Assembly (NCBI GenBank): GCA_033854175.1
Contig: JAWOKN010000056.1
Span: 1-64,000, forward strand
DNA: 64,000 bases
Direction of reading: 5' to 3'
From: DATKPE01 sp033854175
GTDB lineage: Bacteria > Bacteroidota > Ignavibacteria > UBA10030 > SZUA-254
Made by a program: the position numbers and the translations under genes. Of this stretch, positions 33,262-41,732 are shown one piece after another. The notes below the pieces were generated by a model. That model did not search any database. It saw only the letters and a list, made by a program, of their open reading frames with translations, and was not told where the DNA came from. How positions within the stretch are numbered: the first letter of the stretch is position 1; each line of letters starts with the position of its first letter.

Positions 33262-35937
33262 ATGATGATCGGCACGCTCATATCCCATTACAAAATACTT
33301 GAAAAACTCGGCGAGGGAGGAATGGGTGTGGTATACAAGGCGCACGACACAAAGCTCGAGCGCGTGGTTGCGCTGAAATTCCCCCCTCAGGCGCTCACGG
33401 CCGACCCGGAGGAGAGGGAGCGGTTTTACCAGGAGGCCCGATCGGCATCGCAGCTTCTCCACCCGAACGTCTGCACGATCTTTGAGATCAACGAATCGGA
33501 GAAGCAAATCTATATTGCCATGGAGTATGTCGACGGCCCGACCCTCAAGAAACGGATTCAGGCAGACAATCCGATGCCCCTGGGAAAATCCCTTGACATC
33601 GCCATCCAGATCTGCAACGGGCTTGTTGCCGCCCATGAAAAGGGGATCGTGCACCGGGACATCAAATCCGAGAACATACTGCTGACGGCCAGGGGGGAGG
33701 TAAAAATCACCGATTTCGGACTCGCCAAGCTCAAAGGTGCGGAGAAGCTCACGAAAACAGGAAGTACATTGGGCACTGCCGCCTACATGTCCCCCGAGCA
33801 GGCGCGTGGTGAGGATGTCGATGCGAGAAGCGACATATTCTCCTGCGGGGTGGTACTGTATGAACTCTTCGCCGGCAGGCTTCCTTTCCGCGGAGAACAC
33901 CAGGCTGCGATACTCTACTCACTGGTGAACGAAGAGCCCGCGCCCCTGGCGAGGTTCAATGAGCACGTGTCGCCGGACCTGCAGCATATTGTTTCAAAGG
34001 CGCTCGCCAAAGACAGGGAGGACCGTTATCAGCATGCCGACGAAATGCTTGCCGACTTGAGGCGGGAACGCAAACGCATGGAGTACGCGCGAACCGGTGT
34101 AATCATACAGCCAAAAGTGGTTTCCTCCACGCAAGAAGTCCAAGCGCAGGAAGCCTCAGACCGTTCGGGAGGCACCAAGCGAGTGATATGGGGCGTCGCC
34201 GGTGCTGTCATTCTTCTTGTCGCAGCCGGTATTTATCTCACGGTCTGGAAACCCGGACCCAATCAGAGCGCGACAAATTCCGCAATCAGCAAGATTGCGG
34301 TACTCCCATTCGAGAACATCGGACCATCCGACAAGGAATATTTTGCGGACGGTCTCACCGACGAGATACGGACAAAGCTCAGTGGGCTTTCGAATCTGGC
34401 CGTCATTGCCCGTGCAAGTTCGATGCAGTACAAAAAGACCACGAAATCCATCTCGGAAATCGGCACCGAACTCAGTGTCGGTTACCTGTTGCAGGGGACC
34501 ATACGATGGGAGGAAGGAGGATCGTCCCAGAGTGCTGTTCACCTTTTGGTAAATCCTTCCCTGGTGAAAATCACCGACGGGACGCAGGTCTGGTCGCAGT
34601 CATTCGAAGGGACCCTGTCGAGCGTCTTTCAGATGCAATCCGACATCGCGCAGCAGGTCGCACGCGCGCTCGAGGTGGCATTGAATCCCAGCGACCAGCA
34701 AGTCATCACCTCGAGGCCGACCAACAACGCCGAAGCGTACGATTACTTTTTACAGGGGCAGCAAAAATTGTATTTGCCGACCTCGGCGGACATGAAAGAG
34801 GCGCTTCCGATGTTTGAGAAAGCGATCAAACTTGATCCAAAATTTGTCGCCGCCTATGCGGATTTATCCCGTGCGTACGCTTTCGCGACATTTCAGGGAA
34901 TGAGCCCTGACAGCCTCCTTGTGTTATCGAAGAAATCGCTTGACAAGGTCAAAGAACTGGAACCAAATTCGTTTCTGGCAAACTGGTCGGAAGGCTACTA
35001 CTATTATTACGGGTTCAGAGATTACGACCAGGCATTACGGCACTTCACCACGGCACTGAATCTCCAGCCCAACAATGTGGACATCATATCCGCGATCGGG
35101 TATGTCAAGCGGAGGCAGGGAAAATTCCAGGAAAGCCGCGATCTCCTCGCCAGGAGCTGTGATCTTGACCCGCAGGCGTGGCGCAACTGGTTCGAGCTCG
35201 GCTATGTAGAGCTCGTCATGCGTCAATATCCTCTGGCGGACGAACACATGAAGCGGGCGCTCCTGGTTTTCGGCAAGGGAAATGTCGCGGTAGCGGCATA
35301 TCATTCGCAGGCCATCTTCTCCATGAACGGCGACGTCAGGGGGGCGCAGGAACTCTTCGACCGGGAGGCCGGCGAAAACAGATCGTGGTTATACAAGATG
35401 AGGAGTGCTCAACTCCATCTTGCGGGCGGGAATGTCGGCGCCGCCATAAATGATCTTTCCCGTGCGGTGCTCTCGGAGCCGGACGTGGATTCCACGGTCT
35501 ACTACATGTTCTCAGGGCTCCTGCATGAACAATCCGGGCCCCGTAGTGCAGGGCGTGCTTATTTCGATAGTGCAAGAATTCTCGCAGAAAGAACAGTACA
35601 CAACGCCCCCAATCAGGCCGTGGCTCACATGAATCTGGGAATCATCCTGGCTCATCTCGGACAAAAAGCCCGTGCAATTGAGGAGGGGGAAAAGGGGGTA
35701 CGACTGATGCCGCTGGAAAAGGACGCGCTTGATGAAGGGCCGAACGCACTCTATGAGTTAGCTCAGATTTACGCTCTCACGGGAGAATCTGACGCTGCAA
35801 TCGACAAGCTTGAACAGATATTGAGCATTCCAAACATGTACTCGGTCTATTTTGTGCAATCCGATCAGGAGCTTGCATCACTTGCGACGCTGCCCCGGTT
35901 TCAGAAATTGCTGGAAAAGTACAAAACTGCGCGGTAA
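33262..35937 (+). CDS. Membrane Ser/Thr protein kinase with TPR sensor domain
   Basis: The 891-residue protein has an N-terminal Hanks kinase: GEGGMGVVYKA, VALKF (K39), HRDIKSEN (D133), DFGLAK (D151) and MSPEQARG. A single membrane helix spans about 309-329. Outside it, KIAVLPFENIGPSDKEYFAD starts a FlgO/adenylate-cyclase-associated type domain (ends near residue 470), followed by about nine TPR units to the C-terminus (for example AYADLSRAYAFA, YDQALRHFTTALNLQPNN). This layout is common in Acidobacteria and FCB bacteria. All catalytic residues are present. A broken paralogue lies at 6433-6630. It is transcribed alone. Confidence 0.92.
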   Translation: MMIGTLISHYKILEKLGEGGMGVVYKAHDTKLERVVALKFPPQALTADPEERERFYQEARSASQLLHPNVCTIFEINESEKQIYIAMEYVDGPTLKKRIQADNPMPLGKSLDIAIQICNGLVAAHEKGIVHRDIKSENILLTARGEVKITDFGLAKLKGAEKLTKTGSTLGTAAYMSPEQARGEDVDARSDIFSCGVVLYELFAGRLPFRGEHQAAILYSLVNEEPAPLARFNEHVSPDLQHIVSKALAKDREDRYQHADEMLADLRRERKRMEYARTGVIIQPKVVSSTQEVQAQEASDRSGGTKRVIWGVAGAVILLVAAGIYLTVWKPGPNQSATNSAISKIAVLPFENIGPSDKEYFADGLTDEIRTKLSGLSNLAVIARASSMQYKKTTKSISEIGTELSVGYLLQGTIRWEEGGSSQSAVHLLVNPSLVKITDGTQVWSQSFEGTLSSVFQMQSDIAQQVARALEVALNPSDQQVITSRPTNNAEAYDYFLQGQQKLYLPTSADMKEALPMFEKAIKLDPKFVAAYADLSRAYAFATFQGMSPDSLLVLSKKSLDKVKELEPNSFLANWSEGYYYYYGFRDYDQALRHFTTALNLQPNNVDIISAIGYVKRRQGKFQESRDLLARSCDLDPQAWRNWFELGYVELVMRQYPLADEHMKRALLVFGKGNVAVAAYHSQAIFSMNGDVRGAQELFDREAGENRSWLYKMRSAQLHLAGGNVGAAINDLSRAVLSEPDVDSTVYYMFSGLLHEQSGPRSAGRAYFDSARILAERTVHNAPNQAVAHMNLGIILAHLGQKARAIEEGEKGVRLMPLEKDALDEGPNALYELAQIYALTGESDAAIDKLEQILSIPNMYSVYFVQSDQELASLATLPRFQKLLEKYKTAR

Positions 35938-36093
35938 CACCGGACCTGAGGAAGATCCTCAGCCTCCTTCCTGATCATCCCTCCCCCTGGAACCCCCGCA
36001 TGGGACAGATTCAAAGTCCTGCCTCAATTTTCGAAAAGAAATTCAAATGAGGCAACGAATCCCGCGATAAAAACCTTCATTTATGATGAAGAA

Positions 36094-36118
36094 TTATTCA
36101 ACAGTACGTGTTGAATAA
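36094..36118. repeat. Perfect 10-bp inverted repeat upstream of the HybAB-like operon
   Basis: TTATTCAACA-GTACG-TGTTGAATAA lies about 225 bases before the predicted transcript start at 36321, within 423 bases that hold no gene. A second small palindrome (TTCATTTATGATGAA) touches it on the left. The distance is right for an enhancer site of a sigma-54 activator such as the one at 41733, but it could also end the kinase transcript. Confidence 0.45.
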
Positions 36119-36294
36119 ATAAACGCATTCATAAATACTTGTTTTGAAATTATTTACACATCTTCAGCAGCCTTCGCCCGGTTTTCTGTAAAATAATTCA
36201 TCAACTCTTCTTCATCTCAATCCTGAAAAAAAGTTTCACTCCCCCATCTTCTTACATATTCACCACTTAGCATCACGGTTTTTTCCATAGTTAC

Positions 36295-36309
36295 TGGCAT
36301 GATATTTAC
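36295..36309 (+). promoter_or_regulatory. Sigma-54-like promoter of the GcvH-HybA-HybB operon (weak)
   Basis: TGGCAT-GATAT-TTAC fits the -24 box and the ten-base spacing, but the -12 dinucleotide is AC in place of GC. The predicted start near 36321 gives a 40-base leader to ATG 36361, similar to the leaders at 43833 and 49063. Confidence 0.4.
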
Positions 36310-36360
36310 ATAAGTGATGGGTGAATAAATAAGCACGCAAGGACAGAAGGAGCAGTGAAA

Positions 36361-37038
36361 ATGACAGTCATATTCGTAATAGCGACGATTATATTCTTCC
36401 TCACGCTTGATTGGGTTGTGAGGCGGATAAGGGCAAGAAAAGCAGCACCGGTAACTGCGGTACACCCGTCGGCATATCCGATACGTGTACCGGAGGGGAT
36501 ATTCTTCACCAGATCGCACACCTGGCTCAATCTTTTCCCCTCGGGGAAAGTACGGCTCGGAATCGATGATTTTGTGGGCCGCATGGTAGAAAACCCGCAG
36601 ATCATTTTCCTCAAGAAAAGCGGCGAGAGTATCTCCCGTGGAGAGCCCCTGTTGACGATGAAGGAAGACGAGCATCTGCTGACCGTCAGATCGCCGATCG
36701 ACGGGGAGATCGAATCGATCAACGAGGAACTCCCGCGGCATCCCGACCTTTTGAAGGACCTCCTTTTCAGTGACGGCTGGGCATACACGATCAAGCCGAG
36801 AAAGTTCTCTGAAATCAAGGGCTTACTTCTCGGGACAGAGACGAGGGAATGGATGCGGGCGGAATTCGGCCGTCTGCGTGATTTCTTTGCGGGGATCTCT
36901 CACAACGGCACAATAGCCCCGGCCCTCCTGCAGGACGGCGGGCCGCCGATGGCGGGCGTCATGAAAACGATGGACGACGCGGTGTGGCAGAATTTCGAGC
37001 ATGAGTTCCTCACGATCGAAGAATCTGAAAGGGCATAG
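36361..37038 (+). CDS. Membrane-anchored GcvH-like protein
   Basis: ATG 36361 follows AAGGAG by 8 bases. One N-terminal helix (MTVIFVIATIIFFLTLDWVV) anchors a GcvH/lipoyl-type barrel: GIFFTRSHTWLNLFPSGKVR, LGIDDFVG, then RSPIDGEIESINEEL, LLFSDGWAYTIKP. In GcvH the lipoyl Lys lies eight residues before the Pro of SPxSGE; here that position is Glu, so it is probably not lipoylated. The 225-residue protein is the first gene of a tight operon (2-base gap to the ferredoxin gene). It may bind a cofactor or hold the complex together. Confidence 0.75.
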   Translation: MTVIFVIATIIFFLTLDWVVRRIRARKAAPVTAVHPSAYPIRVPEGIFFTRSHTWLNLFPSGKVRLGIDDFVGRMVENPQIIFLKKSGESISRGEPLLTMKEDEHLLTVRSPIDGEIESINEELPRHPDLLKDLLFSDGWAYTIKPRKFSEIKGLLLGTETREWMRAEFGRLRDFFAGISHNGTIAPALLQDGGPPMAGVMKTMDDAVWQNFEHEFLTIEESERA

Positions 37039-37040
37039 CG

Positions 37041-37859
37041 ATGGCGAGTGCGAAGGCGATGTTAATCGACCTCACGATGTGCATCGGGTGCAATTCGTGT
37101 CAGGATGCCTGCAAGAAGGCAAACGGTTTACCCGAAGGGGAGGAACAGCAGTTATCGGCAACCGCCTATACGGCGCTCAATGAATACAACGGCGTCTATG
37201 TCCGGAGGATGTGTCAGCACTGCATCCAGCCGACCTGTGCATCGGTCTGTCCCGTTGGTGCGTTGAAAAAGACGCCCGAGGGGCCTGTCCTCTACGACGA
37301 ATCGAAGTGTATCGGCTGCCGGTACTGCATGCAGGCATGTCCGTTCCAGGTGCCTAGGTACGAGTGGAGCAGCACCTATCCGAGAATCCAGAAATGCCGC
37401 TTCTGTGCGGAGAGGCTTGCGAAGGGGATGCCCACGGCATGTTCGGAGGCATGTCCGACGGGTGCGACAAAATTCGGCGACCGGGACGAACTGGTGCGCG
37501 AGGCCTACCAGCGGATATCCGCGGAACCGGGGAAATACATCGACAAGGTCTACGGCCTCCAGGAAGTCGGAGGGACGTCAATACTGTACCTCTCCTCGGT
37601 TCCGTTCGAGCAGCTGGGATTCAAGACCCAGCTGGAGTCCAACGCGCTGCCGCTCCTCACGTGGAACGTGCTGTCGAAGATTCCGAACGTGGTCAGTGTC
37701 GGCGGAGTGGCGCTCTTCGGCATCTGGTGGATCACCAACCGCCGGATGGAACTCGAGAAAGAGCGAAAAAACGGCCGGGCAAACGGTACGGCGCCGGGGG
37801 ATGACCATCATTCCCGGAAAGAACAAACCCAACAAACCGAGAATGGAGAGAGAGTATGA
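37041..37859 (+). CDS. HybA/NrfC-like four-cluster ferredoxin subunit
   Basis: The 272-residue protein has four Cys groups binding four [4Fe-4S] clusters: CIGCNSCQDACK, CQHCIQPTCASVCP, CIGCRYCMQACP and CRFCAERLAKGMPTACSEACP. It lacks a Tat signal, so it appears to lie on the cytoplasmic side, and has a C-terminal membrane segment (VVSVGGVALFGIWWI, about 222-236) as in HybA. It should pass electrons to or from the HybB-like subunit, with which it overlaps by 4 bases. Confidence 0.9.
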   Translation: MASAKAMLIDLTMCIGCNSCQDACKKANGLPEGEEQQLSATAYTALNEYNGVYVRRMCQHCIQPTCASVCPVGALKKTPEGPVLYDESKCIGCRYCMQACPFQVPRYEWSSTYPRIQKCRFCAERLAKGMPTACSEACPTGATKFGDRDELVREAYQRISAEPGKYIDKVYGLQEVGGTSILYLSSVPFEQLGFKTQLESNALPLLTWNVLSKIPNVVSVGGVALFGIWWITNRRMELEKERKNGRANGTAPGDDHHSRKEQTQQTENGERV

Positions 37860-39058
37860 AACGCAGACTTCAGCAACTGACACTCTGGAAGGTCGTCGCC
37901 GGGCTGATCATCCTCAGCGGCCTCATATCAACCTACGTCCGTTTCGCAAAAGGGCTGGGGGCGGCGACGCACCTGAGCGATCAATTCCCGTGGGGATTAT
38001 GGATCGGGTTTGACATCCTGTGCGGCGTGGGGCTTGCGGCCGGGGGGTTCACGCTGGCTGCGATCGTCTACATCTTCAACATCAGGCGGTTTGAAGCGAT
38101 CATCCGGCCGACCATCTTGACGGCATTCCTCGGCTATCTCCTTGTGATTGCCGCGCTGATGTTCGATCTCGGGCGGCCGCTGCAGATATGGCATGCGATC
38201 ATCATGTGGAACCATCACTCGGTCATGTTCGAGGTCGCGTGGTGCGTCATGCTCTACACGACAGTTCTCGCCCTTGAATTTTCGCCGATGCTCTTTGAAA
38301 AATTCAGGATGAACAACACGCTGAAGACATTCCACAAAATCAGCATACCGCTCATTATCCTCGGGGTGATCCTCTCGACGCTGCACCAGTCGTCGCTCGG
38401 CTCGCTCTACCTCATCGTGCCCGAGAAGCTCTACGGCCTCTGGTATTCCGCCTATCTGCCGGTATTCTTCTACGTCTCGGCGATCGCGGTCGGCTGTGCG
38501 ATGGTCATCTTCGAATCCATCCTGAGTTCCCGGGCGTTCCGGAAGAGCCTGGAAACGAACCTCCTTGCGGAGCTGGCCCGCATCAGCGTCGTGGCGCTCG
38601 CCGTTTACGCCACGATGAAGATCGTCGACTTGAAGGACCGCGACGTCATCAGCCTCCTCTTCCTCCCCCGCGCCGAGACCTATTTTTACTGGGCTGAGAT
38701 CACCGTCGGGGTCATCGCACCGATCATACTTTTCTCCATCAGAAAAGCCCGTGAGAGTCAGACGGGGTTATTCGCCGGGGCCACGATGATCATCACCGGG
38801 TTCATCATGAACCGTCTCAACATCAGTCTGACGGGGATGGAAGGCTGGGCCGGTCTTTCCTACTTCCCGTCATGGATGGAAATTTCCGTCACCCTCACCA
38901 TCGTCACGGTGGGGTTCATTGCATTCCGGCTTGCGGCCAAATATCTGCCGGTGTTCAAGCCCGAACTGAACGTTCCCGAAAAGGAATTCGCACACCCGAT
39001 CGTCGAGGATCTCCACAGCGTCTCATCGTCGCGGGAACGCTCGATGATACTGGAATAA
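37856..39058 (+). CDS. HybB/NrfD-like quinone-reactive membrane subunit
   Basis: The 400-residue protein has about ten membrane helices and the NrfD/HybB signatures WGLWIGFDILCGVGLAAGGF, MFDLGRPLQIWH, SVMFEVAWCVMLYTT and LHQSSLGSLYLIVP. Such subunits exchange electrons with menaquinone and carry no haem. In hydrogenase-2 the partner would be HybA plus the NiFe subunits, but no hydrogenase, molybdopterin or cytochrome c gene is present in this operon. Confidence 0.92.
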   Translation: MKRRLQQLTLWKVVAGLIILSGLISTYVRFAKGLGAATHLSDQFPWGLWIGFDILCGVGLAAGGFTLAAIVYIFNIRRFEAIIRPTILTAFLGYLLVIAALMFDLGRPLQIWHAIIMWNHHSVMFEVAWCVMLYTTVLALEFSPMLFEKFRMNNTLKTFHKISIPLIILGVILSTLHQSSLGSLYLIVPEKLYGLWYSAYLPVFFYVSAIAVGCAMVIFESILSSRAFRKSLETNLLAELARISVVALAVYATMKIVDLKDRDVISLLFLPRAETYFYWAEITVGVIAPIILFSIRKARESQTGLFAGATMIITGFIMNRLNISLTGMEGWAGLSYFPSWMEISVTLTIVTVGFIAFRLAAKYLPVFKPELNVPEKEFAHPIVEDLHSVSSSRERSMILE

Positions 39059-39063
39059 TTGTC

Positions 39064-39822
39064 ATGAACGAGAATCAAAAAAATTACACAATCATCCCTG
39101 AAGGAGACTCCCGGTGTGTCTGGATGTCGGCCGGGATCCTCAGCTACCAGCTCTGCAACCGCGCATTCGACTGCGACGCATGTCCGCTCGACATGGCGAT
39201 GCGGCAGCACTTCCCGCGACCCGAGGGGGAGAAGGATGAGGCGGCGCCAGGCAGGGAGCGTGAGGAAACAGAACTCCGCGGCGCGTACAGTTACACGGCA
39301 ACGCATTTCTGGGTAAAGTCGATCTCCACCTCGCTCTACCGTGTGGGACTTGAACCGGGGATAGCCCACGCATTATTCGTCCCGCGGACCATCGTCTTGC
39401 CCGCCTCGGGTGAAACGCTCCAGGCATCGCAGCCCTGTCTCTGGTTCGTGATGGAGGCCGCGACCGTCCCCTTCGACGCATTCGCCGACGGCGTGGTTGT
39501 GACGCAGAATGTGCTCTTGCCGGAGCGGCCCTACAAAGTCCATTACCATCCGTACGACCAGGGATGGCTCTTTGACATGAAGTTCGACGCAGCGGGGGGT
39601 GAGCCGGATCTCCTGACCGCGGTCCAGGCGGAGAAACTCTACGGCAGGGACCAGAAACTCTTCCGTGACAGGCTCCGCGACACGCTACAGACCGCGCCGG
39701 CTGGAGCGACACTCCAGGACGGCGGACAGCTTTTGAAAAATCTCCCTGAAATGCTCGGACCGAAGAAATACTTCGATCTCATCGAGGAGATCTTTCTGAA
39801 AAGGGGTGTCACAAAAAAATAA
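39064..39822 (+). CDS. GcvH-like protein with N-terminal Cys motif
   Basis: ATG 39064 lies 5 bases after the hybB-like stop and gives 252 residues. The N-terminus CVWMSAGILSYQLC-x5-CDACPLDMAM is a distinct Cys motif seen with GcvH-like domains in anaerobes. The later part follows the GcvH plan (YSYTATHFWVKSISTSLYRV, GLEPGIAHAL, LWFVMEAATVPFDAFADGVV, YDQGWLFDMKF). The lipoyl Lys of SVKA is Glu (VMEA), the same change as in the membrane GcvH-like protein. The four Cys could bind an Fe-S cluster or zinc. Last gene of the operon before the two-component genes. Confidence 0.75.
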   Translation: MNENQKNYTIIPEGDSRCVWMSAGILSYQLCNRAFDCDACPLDMAMRQHFPRPEGEKDEAAPGREREETELRGAYSYTATHFWVKSISTSLYRVGLEPGIAHALFVPRTIVLPASGETLQASQPCLWFVMEAATVPFDAFADGVVVTQNVLLPERPYKVHYHPYDQGWLFDMKFDAAGGEPDLLTAVQAEKLYGRDQKLFRDRLRDTLQTAPAGATLQDGGQLLKNLPEMLGPKKYFDLIEEIFLKRGVTKK

Positions 39823-40036
39823 CCCGCCGCGAACAGGCTGGACGGGGGTACCGCTCACCCGGGGGTGTACAGGGGTGGGCGGTAGTTATTCGGGGTGGGG
39901 GTGATCCGGTAAAACCACCTTTAACCATTTTGTGATAAAATCCCCGAATTCATTTCAAATCTGATAACTCCGGGGGAAAAGACGGGCCGGAGAGAAGCCA
40001 AATCTCCGTTTTTCAGTATCATCTCAACCCCCTTTA

Positions 40037-40051
40037 TGGCACGAGAATTGA
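40037..40051 (+). promoter_or_regulatory. Sigma-54-like element before the sensor kinase (weak)
   Basis: TGGCAC-GAGAA-TTGA has a perfect -24 box and spacing, with GA in place of GC at -12. The start would fall near 40063, only 5 bases before ATG 40068, so it would make a nearly leaderless message; I treat it as doubtful. Confidence 0.35.
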
Positions 40052-40067
40052 CGATAACGGAAATGGT

Positions 40068-41717
40068 ATGAAGGCATTCCGTTCGCTCAGTGTGAGGGTA
40101 TTTGCGGGGTCATTTCTCCTCCTTGTGACCCTCCTGGGGCTCTATTCCTATTTTGCGATAAAGTTTCACACCGAACAGATGATGGAGATCGTCCTGGGAA
40201 ACGCAAGCCGCATCAGCGACATCATCAAGAACTCGACCCACTACAGCATGCTCCTCAACAGGAAGGAGGACGTCTACCAGACGATCCTCACCATCGGCAA
40301 GGAAAAGGGGGTTGAAGGGATACGGATTTACAACAAGCGGGGAGAAATCATGGCCTCCTCCCGCACCGAAGAAAAACTGCAGATTGTCGACATGCATGCT
40401 GAAGCCTGTTACGTCTGCCATGAGAAGGGAAAACCCCTGGAATCGCTCGCATCGGACAACAGGATGCGGATCTACACCTCCCCGAAGGGGTACAGGGTAC
40501 TGGGTTTGATCAACCCCATCCACAACGAGCCAAGCTGTTCGAATGCCGATTGCCATGCTCATCCGCCTGATAAAACCATACTCGGTGTACTCGACGTTCG
40601 GATGTCGCTGGAAAACGTCGACACGGCAATCGCCGAAGCGCACGCCAAGATGATCAGCTGGGCGGTCGGGGGAGTTCTCCTTGCATCGCTCCTCATCTCG
40701 GTCCTCCTCTACAGAACCGTGCATCGGCCCGTCAAGCGGCTCACGCTGGGGACGCATGAAGTCTCCTCCGGCAACCTCGATCTCCGGATACCCATACACT
40801 CGAAGGACGAACTGGGGCAGCTTGCCGAATCGTTCAATTCGATGACGACCTCATTGCGCAACCTCATTGAAGAGAAAAACACCTGGTCGCGCGAGCTGGA
40901 GGAGCGGGTCCGTGAAAAAACCGCCGAGTTGAAGCACATTCACGAGCAGATCCTGCAGATTGAAAAGATGACATCGCTCGGGAAGCTCGCGGCGACCGTT
41001 GCGCACGAACTGAACAACCCCCTGGAAGGGATCCTGACCTACGCGAAGCTCCTGGCGAAGCAGCTCAGGAAAGCCGAATTCTCTGCGGACCGGTCAAAGG
41101 AATTTCTCGAGGAACTCAATCTCATCATCCAGGAAACGGACCGGTGCGGAACGATCGTGAAGAACCTCCTCCTCTTTTCCCGGAAGCAGGTCGGCGAATT
41201 CGCGCTTGCGCCTGCGCGGCAGATCGTGGAGAAGGCCCAGCGTCTCGTGGATCACCACTTCCACATCTCCAACGTGAAATTCGAGGCCACGTACGCGCCT
41301 GAGGACGTGTCGCTCATGTGCGACGAAATGCAGATCCAGCAGGCCTTGATTGCGCTCTTTGTCAACGCGGTTGAAGCCATGCCGGGGGGCGGCACACTGC
41401 GCGTCGATGTCTCGCAGCGTTCGAAGGATGACAACATCATCCTCCGCATTTCGGACACCGGTACGGGGATAGCGGAGGAGGATCTCCACAACATCTTCGA
41501 ACCATTTTTCACAACAAAAAAGGAGGGTCAGGGTGTCGGCCTCGGCCTCTCGGTTGTCTACGGCATCGTCGTCCGTCACGGCGGCACGATCAGTGTGGAG
41601 TCGAGTCTCAACAAGGGAACGGCATTCACGCTGACCTTCCCGGCGCTTGAGCGGAGCACCAAGGGAATCCCGGAGCCGGAGGCGAAAAAATCACCCATTG
41701 ATCCACACTATGCATAA
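40068..41717 (+). CDS. Haem-binding periplasmic sensor histidine kinase
   Basis: The 549-residue kinase has membrane helices at about 10-31 and 197-217. The periplasmic part between them holds CYVCH (C114, C117, H118) and CSNADCH (C157, C162, H163), that is one ordinary CX2CH and one CX4CH haem c site, in a PAS-like sensor. Then come HAMP (about 218-270), a coiled coil, the phospho-acceptor H313 in ATVAHELNNPLEG, and the ATPase domain (NAVEAMPGGG, DTGTGIAEED, GQGVGLGLSVV). It should sense redox state or a haem ligand such as NO in the periplasm and phosphorylate the regulator encoded 16 bases downstream. Confidence 0.92.
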   Translation: MKAFRSLSVRVFAGSFLLLVTLLGLYSYFAIKFHTEQMMEIVLGNASRISDIIKNSTHYSMLLNRKEDVYQTILTIGKEKGVEGIRIYNKRGEIMASSRTEEKLQIVDMHAEACYVCHEKGKPLESLASDNRMRIYTSPKGYRVLGLINPIHNEPSCSNADCHAHPPDKTILGVLDVRMSLENVDTAIAEAHAKMISWAVGGVLLASLLISVLLYRTVHRPVKRLTLGTHEVSSGNLDLRIPIHSKDELGQLAESFNSMTTSLRNLIEEKNTWSRELEERVREKTAELKHIHEQILQIEKMTSLGKLAATVAHELNNPLEGILTYAKLLAKQLRKAEFSADRSKEFLEELNLIIQETDRCGTIVKNLLLFSRKQVGEFALAPARQIVEKAQRLVDHHFHISNVKFEATYAPEDVSLMCDEMQIQQALIALFVNAVEAMPGGGTLRVDVSQRSKDDNIILRISDTGTGIAEEDLHNIFEPFFTTKKEGQGVGLGLSVVYGIVVRHGGTISVESSLNKGTAFTLTFPALERSTKGIPEPEAKKSPIDPHYA

Positions 41718-41732
41718 CCTCACAGAAAACGT

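Noticed and set aside
39840..39910. GT-rich stretch after the redox operon resembling the sequence at 30040-30080
   Set aside because: Similarity is limited to G-runs and GTGTACA; not enough for a repeat family.
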